From positions 140,515 through 204,514 of the forward strand of contig JAODTK010005608.1 in NCBI GenBank assembly GCA_026419785.1: a stretch of 64,000 nucleotides of DNA, given 5' to 3'. Below are positions 47,321 through 59,690 of this stretch, piece after piece. Numbering within the stretch: the first letter of the stretch is position 1; every line of letters begins with the position of its first letter. Position numbers and translations under genes: made by a program. The stretch comes from Sclerodactyla briareus (lineage: Eukaryota; Echinodermata; Holothuroidea; Dendrochirotida; Sclerodactylidae). The notes beneath the pieces were generated by a model. The model was not told the origin of the DNA. It searched no databases and saw nothing but the letters and a program-made list of their open reading frames with translations.

Positions 47321-48459
47321 CATACAACAACATACATACACCGCGGACATACTGCCATGACTACCATAGATTTCTCTGCCTTTATAATTGGAGAGCATCT
47401 CTCAAGCGGTGCAAGCCCAATCCCCAACACAACCTACTTGACAACAGTCAAAGCATAGGTTTGGCGTTAACTGGCCCATCAAATTAGAGGGTCTGTTCTT
47501 AATCTGAAACTGCTCTCTGTGAACATGTCTCTGCCTGTGGTATAACTTGGCATATTTACCAAACGTTCGGCTGTCATTTTCGGATCGTGGTTATACTACG
47601 TTGTATATTTGCAAGCATTTTACATTGATAGTAAATACCTATCAGTAATTATAACCTGTATGCTGGTCATATATCTCGAGCATCTGCGTGTTATTGTGAG
47701 TCTTTCAATATTATTTTGCGGAATATCTGGTGCATTACTACAGGAAACCGGTTATGGCTGCAACTCGCTGACCCGAAAGGTTCAATAATGTGCAATAGCT
47801 AGACACGAATACAGTGATGCCTGTTGATACGAATTTTTAACTTGTAATTGAGAACATTATATTGTGAAATATGCAGCAAAGAATTCAAATATATACTCAT
47901 TATTGATTTATGTCCTTTATTGACCAAATATTGTACTGTTATGCAAGACCAATTGGAGTCATGGGTAATTCACTGGCCAGTTCATGACAATGGTTGCAGT
48001 ACATACGTGCTTAACAATAATACTTGACTCATACTTGAAGTCAGAGCCACAGGAAGCGAGCAAAACACCTCCCCAGTCACGTACACCCACCTTCGAGAAA
48101 ACGAGTCTGGCAGAAATAAGTATTGTTTCCAGCGTACTATACAGGTAATACTACCTATGCCTCAGCAATGGCTCTTCCTCCCTTCACACATTCTGGGAAT
48201 TCATCGGTTTCTTTGCTACCTCTTTACCTAATGAACTGGTCGAATCCGCATTTCGTGTATTGCAAGCGACAAGCCGATCCACCAAGGCCATTATTGTCCC
48301 AGAATATGGTCCTACACAAAAACCGCGACTAGTACTGCGATAGTTCGCATTTAGGTGACTGTTTTCCTTCCGCATCCATACGACGCAAAGTGCTTCCGAC
48401 GAAGAACACCTCATCTCACAATAAAAAATATTAAATCTGTGGCAATAGCAATTTAGTTT

Positions 48460-48570
48460 CTCATAGAACACCACCCTCCTTGCAGCCTCCTGGCACAGTG
48501 TATGCTTCTCCAACCATCGTTGTCCTGGTCGTAGGTGGCCTAAACCCTTGTTGACGTGCACAGCGAAAAT
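48460..48570 (-). CDS. Probable C-terminal fibrinogen exon, unit 3
   Basis: The minus-strand frames give FxxYDQDNDGW, then a Cys-Ala-Arg stretch and QGGWW/VVFYEKLNCYC. YDQDNDGW followed by GGWW at about 15 residues matches the calcium-binding and ligand loop of the fibrinogen domain. At least two slips occur in 100 bases. The terminal LNG and WK segments are not visible, so the 3' border is unknown. Same position relative to block A as the unit 2 copy. Confidence 0.52.
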
Positions 48571-49595
48571 GATCAGCTATGGAGAGAAAAAACAGAATAA
48601 AAACTTGATACTGCCACTATTGCCCCTGAGTTTTCCCCATGTGGGTAAAGGTATGTACAATTGGTAATTCCACTTGTTACTCGTAATCACGATTCCCAGA
48701 TTCACCTAAAAAAAAAGAAAAAAAGCCAACTTGAGCTGTGAATGGAGTAGTCTATACTTCCCTACAATCTTAAACATTGCCATGCAGTCCGATTCAATTA
48801 ATATAATTGTGGCTATTCCGCCTATACTCTCCTCATTAGCCACAACTGTTTTGTTTTGCTTCCACTTGGACGTTCACATCCCTTGTCCTCGCTCTTCAAT
48901 CACCACTCTGGCGCTGTTTCTTCGTTGAACGGCGCTAAGAATCGGGGTTCACTAAACAAACACAAAAAAAAATCCCAGCCACTGTTTGCTTTTTTTTTTT
49001 TGCTGTTCACTACAATCACGCGACCCCTTACCTTGGCTAGAGAGCCATCATCACTCAATCATAGAATTCCTTAGTCTGACAAAGACCCACCTGACTTGGG
49101 ACAGTAATTTTGGGTGAGCGTTGGATAGGGTAAGCTATATTCATAAGTCCTGAAACCTTGCCAAACCTATCAACCTAGGGTTTTCCTACAGACCAGCATT
49201 CATTCATTCTGCCGCTTCACAGTCCTCAGCTAAATCCAGTTTTAATTGAATGTTCTCGTAGTAGTACATCTAGAGGCCATAGGCCCATGACTCAAAATTA
49301 ACTATGTCCTTCGAGTAATCCATATCTAGCATTGACAGGGCATTATGATGGCGGTCTTGTCTACGTGTCTGAGATGTCTCCTCTATGACATTGATATACA
49401 TATTATATACCTTTTTTTTATGTATTTTCAGAGCAAATATCAAGTTCTACAAGTCCATTTATTTTTTAAGGCCCCTCTTCACCGACCCACGGGTCTATGG
49501 CATCCCATCTCTTCTATTCAGAATTTTTTCCGAACATATATTTAGTTTTGAACAGTATAGGTCGTGATATTCTCCATGGTTATTTTGTAATGTCA
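48571..49595. other. Block D3 remainder, no further gene recognised
   Basis: A/T homopolymers occur at 48710-48725, 48966-48975 and 48988-48999. Patchy alignment with 22145-22790. The open frames are unremarkable. Confidence 0.4.
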
Positions 49596-49599
49596 TTTC

Positions 49600-50020
49600 A
49601 TATCACTCACGTCACATCACTCACTCATGAAGCACATGCTTGGACGGCACCTGGCCGCATCCACACCGCTGCTTCCAGTCGCTCGACCATCCTCCAGGCA
49701 AGCGGCATGGCGTATCTGCCCCCTCCTCCCCTCCTTCCACCTCCCTGAGGTACCCGAGCGGCATCCTGGCGTCGGCCCCAATCCCAAACCGTTCCTGTCC
49801 ACACAGGTCCAGTGGGGACGGAGCCGCGCCATATGCCCAAAGAAGCGCAGTTGACGATCGCGAAACAGGTGACCTAATCTTCACCATCCCACGATTCCAG
49901 AGAACATTGAGTACATGATTCTGTACATGATTCTGCCAGCGGTAACCGAGGATGCGGCGAGGTGAGTTTAAGCCAAAAGGGGCTCAATCGCTGTCTCAGC
50001 CCAACCGTGGGCGTCCTCAC
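49600..50020 (-). mobile_element. LINE 3' fragment in FReP intron, unit 3
   Basis: Same element as at 1-400 and 22795-23270, with its TCAC tail at 49604-49625 (plus strand). Minus-strand residues include LREVEGGEE and LPGGWSSDWKQR. Presence at one site in three units dates the insertion before the unit duplications. Confidence 0.68.
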
Positions 50021-50030
50021 TAATATAGCA

Positions 50031-50053
50031 AAAAAAAAAAAAAAAAAAAAAAA
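50031..50053. repeat. Poly-A run specific to unit 3
   Basis: About 23 A residues where units 1 and 2 read only TATAGCAAGACTGG / TATAGCAGACTGG. It may be real expansion or a sequencing artefact. Confidence 0.85.
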
Positions 50054-50621
50054 GACTGGAAGCTAATAAAGCCCAAGCACTGAGCTCGGTTCTGCTGTAT
50101 ATATCGAGACCGCCACACACCACTATCCCATTACTCATACAGCCATAACCAGTCTTAGGCTTCTACTGACTTCGGCTCCCCTGAAGCTGGGTCACTATTG
50201 GACACTACGAGGTGAACGAGTTCCGTATTGACTTCCACGTTCTCGCCCAATAACCTGGACAGGTCCTGCAGCACTGCCCGAGATTTCATTTCATTCACCC
50301 AATACTCATGAATCTTTTCAATCAGGAACCACATAGCAGAGTCTGTGGAGTGGGCGGGCATCCGAGTTTTTTACATATTAATTGGGGGGTACTACAGCAG
50401 CGAAATGCTATTCTCACCCACAATAGCAATTTTATGATAAGAAGCCAAAGTTCCCAGATTCATCTTCATGCGACTGAATGGTGACCATGTCCATAGTACC
50501 AAATTATTTGAAAAATTTTATTCAACATTAAATATGGAAAGTAGGTACACTAATTATCCAGTTACAAAGTTTAACGATTGGTGTCAATGTTTTTGTGTTT
50601 TGTTTTCCCAAATTCCAAAAC

Positions 50622-50834
50622 CTGCATCTCCGGTGTATGATCCGTGGGTAGAAAACTTGTATTTTTCGACTTATGGCGGGTAATATCAAACGGCAGTTCG
50701 TAGCCTATCTGGGCGTTAGCTTATGGAGCTTCTCATTCCCAAGCCAAAAGCCACGGGTCAAGGGAGGCCGATCCCTCCTTGTACTGAGTCCAATTGCGGT
50801 AGAAGCTTCCTGTTCCGTCCTGCTTTTGAAAAAC
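50622..50834 (-). CDS. FReP exon: FBG-a middle part, unit 3
   Basis: The minus strand gives VFQKQDGTGSFYRNWTQYKE, LGNEKLHKLT-like after a slip, then CRLIL/DIT segments. The acceptor reads CTGAAG rather than CTGCAG, still an AG. The donor is GTTTTG. The exon is about 40 bases shorter than in unit 1, because the segment encoding GNGHHASYDYS is missing. It has no partner EGF/FBG-a exon upstream in this unit, so it is probably unused or spliced to another N-terminal exon. Confidence 0.75.
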
Positions 50835-50929
50835 CTTCAGAAGTATAAAAACGCTGGTTTGGATAACAGAGAATGATTTAAATGATCGAAGTGCGTGCCA
50901 GAGCTGGTATTAACTTTCAAATTTATTTA

Positions 50930-50937
50930 TCATATAT

Positions 50938-50968
<31 letters not shown>

Positions 50969-51020
50969 TTATTATTTATTATTTTATTTATTATATTTAT
51001 TATATTTATTTATTTATTAT
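50930..51020. repeat. TTTA microsatellite in FReP intron, unit 3
   Basis: (TTTA)n with TTATT interruptions at the ATCT site of unit 1. Confidence 0.95.
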
Positions 51021-51289
51021 TCAGAGTCAGGTCGGATGGGTGCAGTGGAAAGTACAACGGGATTGCTTGGCCCAAGTGGCTTGAACACTATCTCTGTTTC
51101 CGAGCAGGAGTTACTCAGTTTTTAAGTGATTTTAGTGGTTACTTAGTTCCAGTGAGTTTTAAGTGGTTACTTAGTTTTTTTCAGTGAGTTTCCTAACATG
51201 TTGGATATAACAATGTAAATGTTGCTTGAGTTGGAGTTTCCTGATTTTATTTGCCCGCGGTGTAGCACCTCCATGAGTTCCGAAAGCGA

Positions 51290-51310
51290 AGATAGATATT
51301 CACTGTGAAC
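51290..51310. other. Deletion junction: EGF/FBG-a exon missing from unit 3
   Basis: Unit 1 reads GAAAGATAGAACTTACC, the exon, then TTTTACAGGTGAACG. Unit 3 reads GAAGATAGATATTCACTGTGAACG with nothing between. The flanks on both sides align to units 1 and 2. About 330-350 bases, including the exon and both splice sites, are absent. Confidence 0.75.
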
Positions 51311-51784
51311 GTTGGTTAAGGTGAGCCACTTGCCATACTAAAACCACCACGCTTTATACCTCATGAAGGGATCGAAATAACCAGCCCATTAATTAGAACC
51401 ACGTACACCACCACTAGGGGCGGAATCCTAAGTCCGCAGCATTCTAGAAACAAATACTGGTAATGTAAAACTAAGAAATGAAACCACATACGATAACGGT
51501 GACGTAAACAACTTGCATTTGAATTGGATTGTCCTATGATAGCCAAGCAGAAAGCGACGGCGACGTTTTGCATAACGTTACTTATCAAATCATTTCATCA
51601 ATGCATTCGTTATTGAATAAAGCATATCGTTCGATGTTATGTCGATGTTAAATAGCAATAGTCGATGTAACTACATGTAAACGGTCTTGTGGCATTATTC
51701 GACTATGTTATTGTAATGTGATACTGAAAACTCTTCGAATGAACAGGAATAAGTGAAGTGAAGAAATGCGCCTAGCTGACTTAC

Positions 51785-51996
51785 ATGTGAAATAGTTTCT
51801 TTGTTGCCTTGTGTCATGAAGCACGCCACATTCTGCCGAGGTCTACAGTTGGCCATCTTCCGTAGGAATCCATCGGTGCGACACAAGACCCCTGTCACGT
51901 GAACATTTGGGAATGACTGCAGCTCTGTATGAGCACATGACTGCTGACAGGAACCGGTACCGGTACCCATGTTGTCGGACAAGCGGTTATAGTTTT
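51785..51996 (-). CDS. FReP exon: TIL domain, unit 3
   Basis: The minus strand has SDNMGTGTGSCQQSCAHTEL, VHVTGVLCRTDGFLRKMANC, RPRQNVACFMTQGNKETISH in one 95-residue frame, a slipped form of MVPGTGSCQQSCAH...CPDGFLLKDGHCIPRAECGCF. Acceptor TTTCCCACAG at 51997-52006, donor GTAAGT. It retains the SCQQSC pair, giving the best reading of the N-terminal TIL cysteines. Confidence 0.8.
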
Positions 51997-52531
51997 CTGT
52001 GGGAAAATTATCCAGGGGATCAAACGGTCATTAACGATAACTTTACTATGTCAGCCCATACCAAAATACCACGAGAACGGGAATTGCTAACCGAAACAAA
52101 TGTCCAAAGCTGCGTAAATTTTAATAAATCCTAGCACGTACTGGTTATGATTTAATAACAGTCATACAACGGCTGACTAAACTTAACTACAACAAGCAAG
52201 GGGTCAATCGAAAGCGTTTCAACTATGAAAAAAGTGTGTAAATGTGCAACATGGAACAGACGGGAATTGATAACCAAACCATGTCAAACGGCGGCCGTAA
52301 TTTTTGCTGATTGAAAACGTACGGGCTATAGTTTCTTAGTTTATACCAACATCCAATACGGCAAGCAATAAGTCAATTGAAAGCGTTCAACTGAAAAGTG
52401 TGATAAACTAAAACAAGTGCAACAGGGGGACGGTTACTCGAGGTGATTACAACCTAGCCACATGTAATGTTTTGCATTCATCTTAAGAACAAAAGAAAAT
52501 GCCTATCACAAAATGAAAAAGATTAGCTCAC

Positions 52532-52793
52532 TATTGTACTGTCCCGCGCTGATGAGTCTTGTAGTTGACTATGGGCGTCAGAGTACGGAAATTTTGGATC
52601 ATACGGACGAATGAAAGGTCGATTCCATGTTGAGGCTTCACGTCATTACGAAGCTGGTATTTTTCTGGTTGGTTAGTCCGCCAGGTTCCGGTTTGCCTAG
52701 CCAAAATATCCTGGGAAGGATATCCAACCCGGTTTCGTATTCCTCCCAATCGCGGGTGAAGTTGATTTGTGCATCAATGCGACGCTGGATAAC
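52532..52793 (-). CDS. FReP exon: FBG-b middle part, unit 3
   Basis: The minus strand opens GTTATCCAGCGTCGC (VIQRR) directly after CCGCAG, the cleanest acceptor of the four copies. It then shows TDAQINFTRDWEE, YETGxGYPSQD, KYQLRND and MIQNFRTLTPIVNY-like segments. The end reads YNS before GTGAGC. Three or more slips are present. Confidence 0.8.
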
Positions 52794-52829
52794 CTGCGGA
52801 AGGTTCACAAACGGACTCTAGAGATCTAT

Positions 52830-53038
52830 ATTATCAGTACGGACGCGCTCTTGGTACACAACATAGTTAACAATTGCCTTACGCCGTGTTCCCATTTAAA
52901 CATCAATTTCAGGCATTAGCCGCGAAAGGTGTAGTTAGGAAAGTATAATTACCATAAGAAGCCTCAATACGGCGAAATATTGGAACATACATTATTTGTA
53001 TATTCTCTATGCTTGGGGAGTCTCTCATTTTCGCGTCT

Positions 53039-53084
<46 letters not shown>

Positions 53085-53093
53085 ATATATATA

Positions 53094-53156
<63 letters not shown>

Positions 53157-53750
53157 GATATATATTAGATATATATCTATATGTGCACGCTAAAGGCTTT
53201 CTTAAAGCTCACGTATTACACTAGTATAATTTCAGCCTCTACTTCAAATTCAATTGCAACCCCGGCCCAATGTTGTAAATTTCCTTACCTGCGCTAAATA
53301 CCCAATGGTAAGTATATCGGTGAATCGGTGACACCTTTCAGAGATGGTTCAATAACCACAAGAATTCACTCCGGCTGAACAAAAAAAGGTTACCCTGTTG
53401 CTCAGCATTTCAACTTAACTGGACACAGTTTATCGGATTTACAATTTGGTATGTTAGAAGTAATTTTTCCGTATACTGCAAGTAGAAGGGTCTAGGAAAA
53501 AAGGATTATCCGTCAATTGAAATCCCATGTGATTGAATGGTTTTTGGAACTAGGACTTATCCTTCTAAGCGTTATCTGTCACGGTACTTCAAAGGGAGTT
53601 AATTATGATGTCACTCGAGCGGTTCCCGAAACACGACAGGGTCTCGAAAATCCCAAGTATAATTTGTATAAATTAACAAATAACGTTTGCAGATAACTGC
53701 CCCACCCTATAGGGCTACGTAATCAATTGCAGGTAATTTAGTTGTCTTAC
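52830..53750. other. FBG-b intron, unit 3
   Basis: Holds a TA tract at 53040-53185 and about 240 bases (53280-53520) with no unit 1 counterpart. 53530-53750 matches 4190-4413. Confidence 0.5.
53040..53185. repeat. TA-rich tract in FBG-b intron, unit 3
   Basis: Nearly pure (TA)n. Open frames with YIYIY are artefacts. Confidence 0.95.
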
Positions 53751-53872
53751 TGTGTAAGCATCATTATCGCACGAGACTCCGAAGACATCTGGGTAGCCAT
53801 CTGGTTTATTGCATATGCATAGAAACCGCTCGAATTACTGAGAATTGTCCTAGGGAAACCTCCGGACAATCT
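53751..53872 (-). CDS. FReP exon: FBG-b N-terminal part, unit 3
   Basis: After an AATATCCAG acceptor the minus strand reads RDCPEVSLGQFSVIRAVSMH-like text, then INQMATQMSS / KPDGYPDVFGVSCDNDAYT and a GTAAGA donor. It is the best copy for the splice borders. The phase-0 end joins VIQRR at 52793. One slip lies near the SSGVxVI turn. Confidence 0.78.
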
Positions 53873-53937
53873 CTGGATATTCCGATGTTGGTAGAAGGAA
53901 ATTAGAAGAAATACGAGGGCGCTATAAAAGGCAAACG

Positions 53938-54067
53938 AATATATATATATATATATAATATATATATCTATATAATATATATATATCTATATAATATATA
54001 TATAATATATATATATATATATCTATCTTATATATATATATATAATATATGCTATATATATATATAG
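53938..54067. repeat. TA-rich tract, block B3
   Basis: Same position as 4594-4730 in unit 1. Confidence 0.95.
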
Positions 54068-54720
54068 CGCTAAAACGGAAATACAATGGCAACTGTGATA
54101 TCCACGGGATGGTGGTTAAACCCCCCAACATCATTTAGGGCAAGGTGTCGTTATTGCCACAGAGTATACCTATTGAAAGAGAAGAAGAAACAAGGAGAAG
54201 CATTCCACCAAATTGACGATAACGGCAGTAGGCTATTGGCCTATAGGCCCACAGGGCTATGGGTCGATCCAATTCTTAAAACGTATGAGGTAGGTCTCGT
54301 AGAAAAATTCCAAAGCAGAAATGGGCGACACACTCTAAAAAAAAAAGAGTACTGTTCACTCCCATGAAGTGGAGGAAGAGTGGAATTCGAAGTGTGCTGA
54401 ATGACCACTCCAATGTTTTCATGAGAGCCGAAACGCGGTGATCATCAACTCCATTTCAGGATGCGCATTCACATTTTTCGGTTAATTTCATGCCTGCAGG
54501 GTCAGAAGAAGGTTTTTAAAATATGCATTTACGGGTTCGGTAGATTCCCGAGTAGGTCTATCCAACCCGAGTACGGGAAGGTCCGAGACTTGGGGGAATA
54601 TTTCAACGATTCCCACGCAATGAGGACTATGTAGGCCTATTTAAACAGGCGAAATGAAGGGCATTGCACGATGTATGTGACACGATATGCTATTTACAGC
54701 AGGAGACTGAAATGCTACTA

Positions 54721-55255
54721 TAAGGTGTCCATTCGGCGTTCCATATTGGTCATAAATCGCGGGCTGTCGCGCGCGTCAGGCGATTTGAATTGTCACCTGA
54801 CAATTCGGATTTTGGCGCGGCCCGAGAAAAATAGATCGCCTTCGGCTGAATTCCGTAGATGCGGATGCGTATCCGTGCCTGGATGTGGAAAATCACATTT
54901 ACGAAAACGAACGTTGTTTTCAGAAGAGAAAACACTGTAATTTATGCGGAAAGACCTTAACAATACAGCACCATGCATATGTCGTTTTTGGCCTTTTAAG
55001 GAAGATTCCATAGAATCATTCGCGGTGATACGCATCCGTATACGCATTGGTACATATGCTTATTTCGCCAATTCGGCGTAGTTTGTCTTTATTTTATTTA
55101 GACTTGTTTTGCCTCTGTGGAACCAAATCTATCTTTGCACACTAATGGAACATATTCAGACACTTGCCTCCGCTCAGCTTCACGTGAATTGGCGATTGTT
55201 CGCATGCGTACCGGACCCCCCGCAATACGCATTATGGAACGCCGCCTTAAGTCGC
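54721..55255. mobile_element. MITE-like CpG-rich element, block B3 (long form)
   Basis: The left end GGCGTTCCATATTGG and right end ATTATGGAACGCC are inverted. An inner pair, GATGCGGATGCGTATCCG and GATACGCATCCGTATACGC, is also inverted. The palindrome AATTGTCACCTGACAATT lies at 54788-54805. The element is followed by TTAAG. Unit 1 has only the left ~100 bases and the right flank. No transposase. Confidence 0.5.
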
Positions 55256-55529
55256 GTATTCGCTCATTCGCGTGCCAATGAATAACTATGAGAATAAAAC
55301 AGGAGCGAAAAATAGTCCTGTTTCGCGTATTCGCCTATTCGCAACTCCGCGTGCCTAGTAATCGGGTGCCGCATAACTAATGAAAGATATATGTGTTCAG
55401 GTTTCTCCCATATTCCGGAAGTCTCCTCGTAAAATCATCTGGCAACCCTCTGCCTTAGTCGCATCAAATATTCTCTCCTTTCCTTCGAGGTCGATGCCCC
55501 TTTAATCTAATGTTTTCCTAACCCTTGTC

Positions 55530-55760
55530 AATAAACATCGCTCCGTAATACTAGCAGCGAACCAGGAAACACATATGGCAAATATATATTTGTTGGAATT
55601 CGAGGAGGAATAATCACACTATCGCTTGCCAAAACCGTTGGTTAGGATTGCCCTGTAAGAAACCATTGTGACAACAAAAAAGAATAACATGAGAATGGAT
55701 TCTTCCATGCATTGATGACAGTGACCAGAAATATTACGGTCTAGTGAAACGGATTTCGTG
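55530..55760 (-). CDS. Region equivalent to the possible first FReP exon, unit 3
   Basis: A minus-strand ATG at 55708 gives MEESILMLFFFVVTMVSYRA, then ILTNGF before a stop at 55619. The hydrophobic run would be a good secretion signal. The downstream CEFYSS-equivalent is displaced by a base slip (CDYSSSN). It supports, weakly, a signal-peptide exon here. Confidence 0.25.
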
Positions 55761-56250
55761 TATTATATTTCTAAGTAATAGACCTCGAGTGTATAGGCTT
55801 TATAAAAAAAAAAAAATGATCAAAAAACCTTTCGTGACACGGGCAATGAAGATACTTGTAATCATCTCAGTATGATATGGGGAGAGTTTAAAACCTTCTT
55901 GTATTGAGAATCTTGAATTGACAGTAATTAGCTTAGCGATTTATGCAGTCGAAATGGCTGGCCACTTCTTCTCGGATCGGAAACACTATTTCGTACTGAT
56001 ACATTAATGGATTCAGAGATATGTTTACAAGTTGCAGTTTTTTATTCTTTGGACGAGAGTCCCAATGAATCTATAGCTCACGCGTGGCGTGTGTGTATGT
56101 TTGTGTGCGTGTGCCGCGTTTTGTCATAGAGTACTAAGGTAATCAGGCTATGGTAAACAGCTTGGCCAATGAAGTTTGTAACTTGGTGGGTGTGTTTACC
56201 ATGATGAATACATGGGCGCCATCGATTTTTTATCCAATCGAAGGTCACCC
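55761..56250. promoter_or_regulatory. Conserved upstream flank of FReP gene, unit 3 (promoter candidate)
   Basis: Aligns to 6210-6960, with the GT/TGCG microsatellite at 56085-56115. Same reasoning and same caution as for unit 1: position and conservation only. Confidence 0.25.
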
Positions 56251-57059
56251 ATTCCTGAATCATCTCTAATAACAGAATAAGTTTACCCTTATTCTATTGA
56301 ATCGCATATATTTCACTTTTCCCGTCAACTGAAAATCCATTACAGTCCGGTACTCGGAACTAGTAAATGTTCCTTGGCAGTAATTAACTCATGGACAGAA
56401 TGCATAATGATTCTCTTGTCGTTTTTTCTTTACTTCAATATTTATCCACAAATGACTATTATTTACTTTAGTCTCAGAAGGTTTGAATAATTATTCTCAT
56501 ACTGAACACCGTGTAATAAAATGTTGATACCTCCTCCAATATTCAGTCCTCTTATTTGCCACTATACATTTTGATCCTGAAACGTTCGTGAATCACTCGT
56601 TGAGGTGGACATTACGTTTAACGATTTTCCGCGCCTAATTAGGTATTGCTCGTTCATAACTTTTTCAACTGGAGCCAAGTAACATGACCCCACCGCCTCA
56701 AAACGGAGGCTCACAATCTGAAATGATACGTGATACAGTTATCTGGTTATAATAACAGCAGCAGCTAACCCACATCTAAATAGGCCGCATAGCGCAGGAA
56801 GGCGAATATTCTTCTAAAATTCGCGATGGGTTTCTTGTGGCATGATAACCCCCTCCATATTTCAGTAAATTACAGTAAATACTGCTGTACAGGTTCGTTC
56901 CCCCGACTCGGTGATGAGTGGGTTAGTTTACATTCCCTATTAGGTTTATTCTGACCTTCTGGTTTAAAACGAGAGTTATTAAAAGACACATGTGGTCACT
57001 TCTGTATTCATCATTAGAAGTTCAAGCTGATCGGGAGCACCTTTTCCTCCGTCTGAGAA
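56251..57059. other. Spacer between blocks B3 and C3, no gene recognised
   Basis: Occupies the place of the extra A copy in unit 1. Near its right end the CGGGAGCACC word matches 33027 in unit 2. No coding signs. Confidence 0.4.
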
Positions 57060-57260
57060 TGCTACTTTTTCTCTATATTACAATAGGATTTAGAGAACGT
57101 ATTGTTGTCAGGCTGCATCAGTCTATTCGTTTCTCTGTACCCTTTGGATGTAGGCGCCCCACCCTATTTTGGAGGTACCTCAATTCCACCGTACTCAGCA
57201 ATCTGGATTTGCCTCTGGAACATGGCAATCCTCGATTCGTTTACGCCTGATTTTTTTTGA
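57060..57260. other. Start of block C, unit 3 copy
   Basis: The plus frame reads ERIVVRLHQSIRFSVPFGCR, RPTLFWRYLNSTVLSN, part of an 86-residue ORF at 56990-57250. Only VVRLHQSIRF is kept in the other units. Unidentified. Confidence 0.4.
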
Positions 57261-59690
57261 AGGATACTCTTCTTGGAGCTGAATTACATGGTAACGGTAT
57301 CTGCGCGTTTCCCAATACTCAATAAAAATTAGGTAATATGCCTATATTAGTCATCAATTAACGGAACGTGTTCTTCAAAATGATAGCGCAGTACATGACT
57401 AAACAATATATCGTTCTTTAGGCGGGGTTAGAACATATGCAGCTCAGTATACCCAATGTAGTGTATTTGTTTTTATATCAGGGATCATTAGTCGGCGGAG
57501 GAGGGGGACGGATGGAGATGATTTTCCGAAAGGACCAGATTTGTGTTTTATGAAGCAAAAACGCAAACGACCATAAAATGCGTGCCGTGACTTCAACTGC
57601 ACATTTTCATCTCATCTGATGCTGGCGACGCAACTGGATCACGGTGTTCCACGTTCGATAGTGAGAATAAAATGTTCAGTTCGTCCACCCCCCTCCCCTT
57701 CATAGTCCCCACATTCATCGCCTCCCAAAATTTCAGGCTCCCCCTTTCGTTTGAGCCTACATTGCCAGGGGCTGCCACTTAACCCCCGCAACCACCTACA
57801 GATAATGCTTCCACCGGTTCCCAGTTATACAGTTATGACTCCTTTCAGGGTTGTATTCAAGAGCGTTGTAATCAATAAGAGTGGTTTGTGTAAACGGTAT
57901 TTACCCAATCATCCGTTGCGTCAAAAGAATTATTTTTAGATTATGGTCGATGCCATGTTATACATTTACCATGAGAAACCTAGAAACTGATATGTTAGAA
58001 GAACAAGATAAGTTTTGATAAACAAACGGGAAAGGTGCTACTAGATTTGAAAAACTATCGTCCAATAAAAAAAAACACTTTAAACAGGGAGGAATAGTTT
58101 CAGGGCCAGCAATCCAAGCCAAGAGCGACGTTCGCTTCTTGTTCTGCCAGACGTGTGAGTAAGTGCATGACAGTTAGACAAGAGTTATGACAAAAACTTA
58201 ATCGATGGAATCACGTATGCTAAGTGTTATGATTAGTTTGTATTGGCTCTTAAAAATTTTTATTGAGCGTGAATACATGATTTTCCGGTTTATGAGGACG
58301 TTATACTTAGGTAATCGCTTTCATTTAGTAGATTGCTAGAGGAATGAAATATTAATCTGCACAATTGCACATGGAAAAGTACATGGAGCATGGGAACTTT
58401 GAAATTTTCCAAAAATATTGATATGCCATTCTGAATTTGTACGCAATAGTTCATTGTGAAACAGTATATTATCATCTTTATTTCGAAATGTTGAGGTTTA
58501 AATATTGAAATGTTAGAGTAGGATTACGTGATAAATAATATATATACAGTTATACAGTGGATTTCTAAACACTTTTGAATACGAAGCTTACATAATTTTC
58601 GACTGGTTATTGATATAAGACGTCGGCCTAAAAAATCTATCAGGAAAACGGAAATTTTGGCGTCTTGATTCAGGCTACTAGAGAACATTACAATCACAAC
58701 TAGAAGCAGGAGCAGGGTCTTACAGATGGACATTGTGAATAAAAATCGGAAGGTAAATATTTAAGGGGCATCTAAACTATGTTTCTAGAATTAAGTTATC
58801 TTTGACTCGTGTATCAGGGATTTGCAGCGGGGGTTGTACATGAGAACATGTTAGATGCGTGGGAAATATGATTTCGCAAATTGGAACACGCAGACAGACA
58901 CTGGGACGATTTTATTGATTCATTAATTCGAGGGGGACTCATTTGAAAAATGTGAAGAAAATAAATTAGCACGTTTCAACCAAACATAAAAACAGAGGTT
59001 GTAGAAACAGGCGATTAGTGTATGAGAAAAATCATCAACAATTTTGGGGGTTTTCGCTGAAAAAATCAGAGAAGGAGACAAGGGAATTTGTATTAGCGAT
59101 AAGGTGTTTTAATAAGAATTTCAACTTATAATGGTTGTAATGTTGATTACTTGCTTGCGTACGTTACCACTTTCCAGCTAAGTGTTTTTGGTTGGATAAA
59201 TAATTTGGCTATCTTACTCGACGCTGTGTATCTGTCTGGAGAAGAGACCGTTGTTACTTCACACCCAGAAACCTGATGAACAAATTTCTCTTATGTACAA
59301 CACAATTCGCAACGGCACGCCACAATTACCGTGAGCCTTTTTGTCGCTTGGTCTCAAGGGGAACTGTCTATGAGTACCATATGACCAATGCACAGCTCAT
59401 ACAACCTGTCATAAATTCAGTTCAGTTCCGATAAATGTTATTCCTTACAGAGAAGCAATGCGATTAGTTTTGCCATGGCCATTTATGTCATTTACTTTAT
59501 CTATTTACAATACAGTCAGACGTCAGTGATCGTTCGCTCGTGGTGTCGGCTGACGATGTTCGGCTCGGTTCGAGTATTGATACGACTATACGGTGTAACA
59601 GAGCGACCATTGGTTTCTAGCAAATACCTATCCATCTCTTTATGTGTTCAAGACCTATCATTCTCCCATTCTCAATACAACACAGCGTCT
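57261..59690. other. Block C3, conserved with unit 1, no confirmed gene
   Basis: Aligns to 10261-12640. The counterpart of the exon-like stretch at 12098 lies at about 59150-59370 but is shortened. Other open frames are short and not shared. Confidence 0.45.

Noticed and set aside
49617-49918. Several 70-90 residue overlapping frames on both strands
   Set aside because: They are different frames of the LINE fragment in the unit 3 intron.
52980-53168. Open frame ending in YIYIYIY
   Set aside because: Translation of a TA tract. The same holds for similar frames near 25055, 27226 and 53922.
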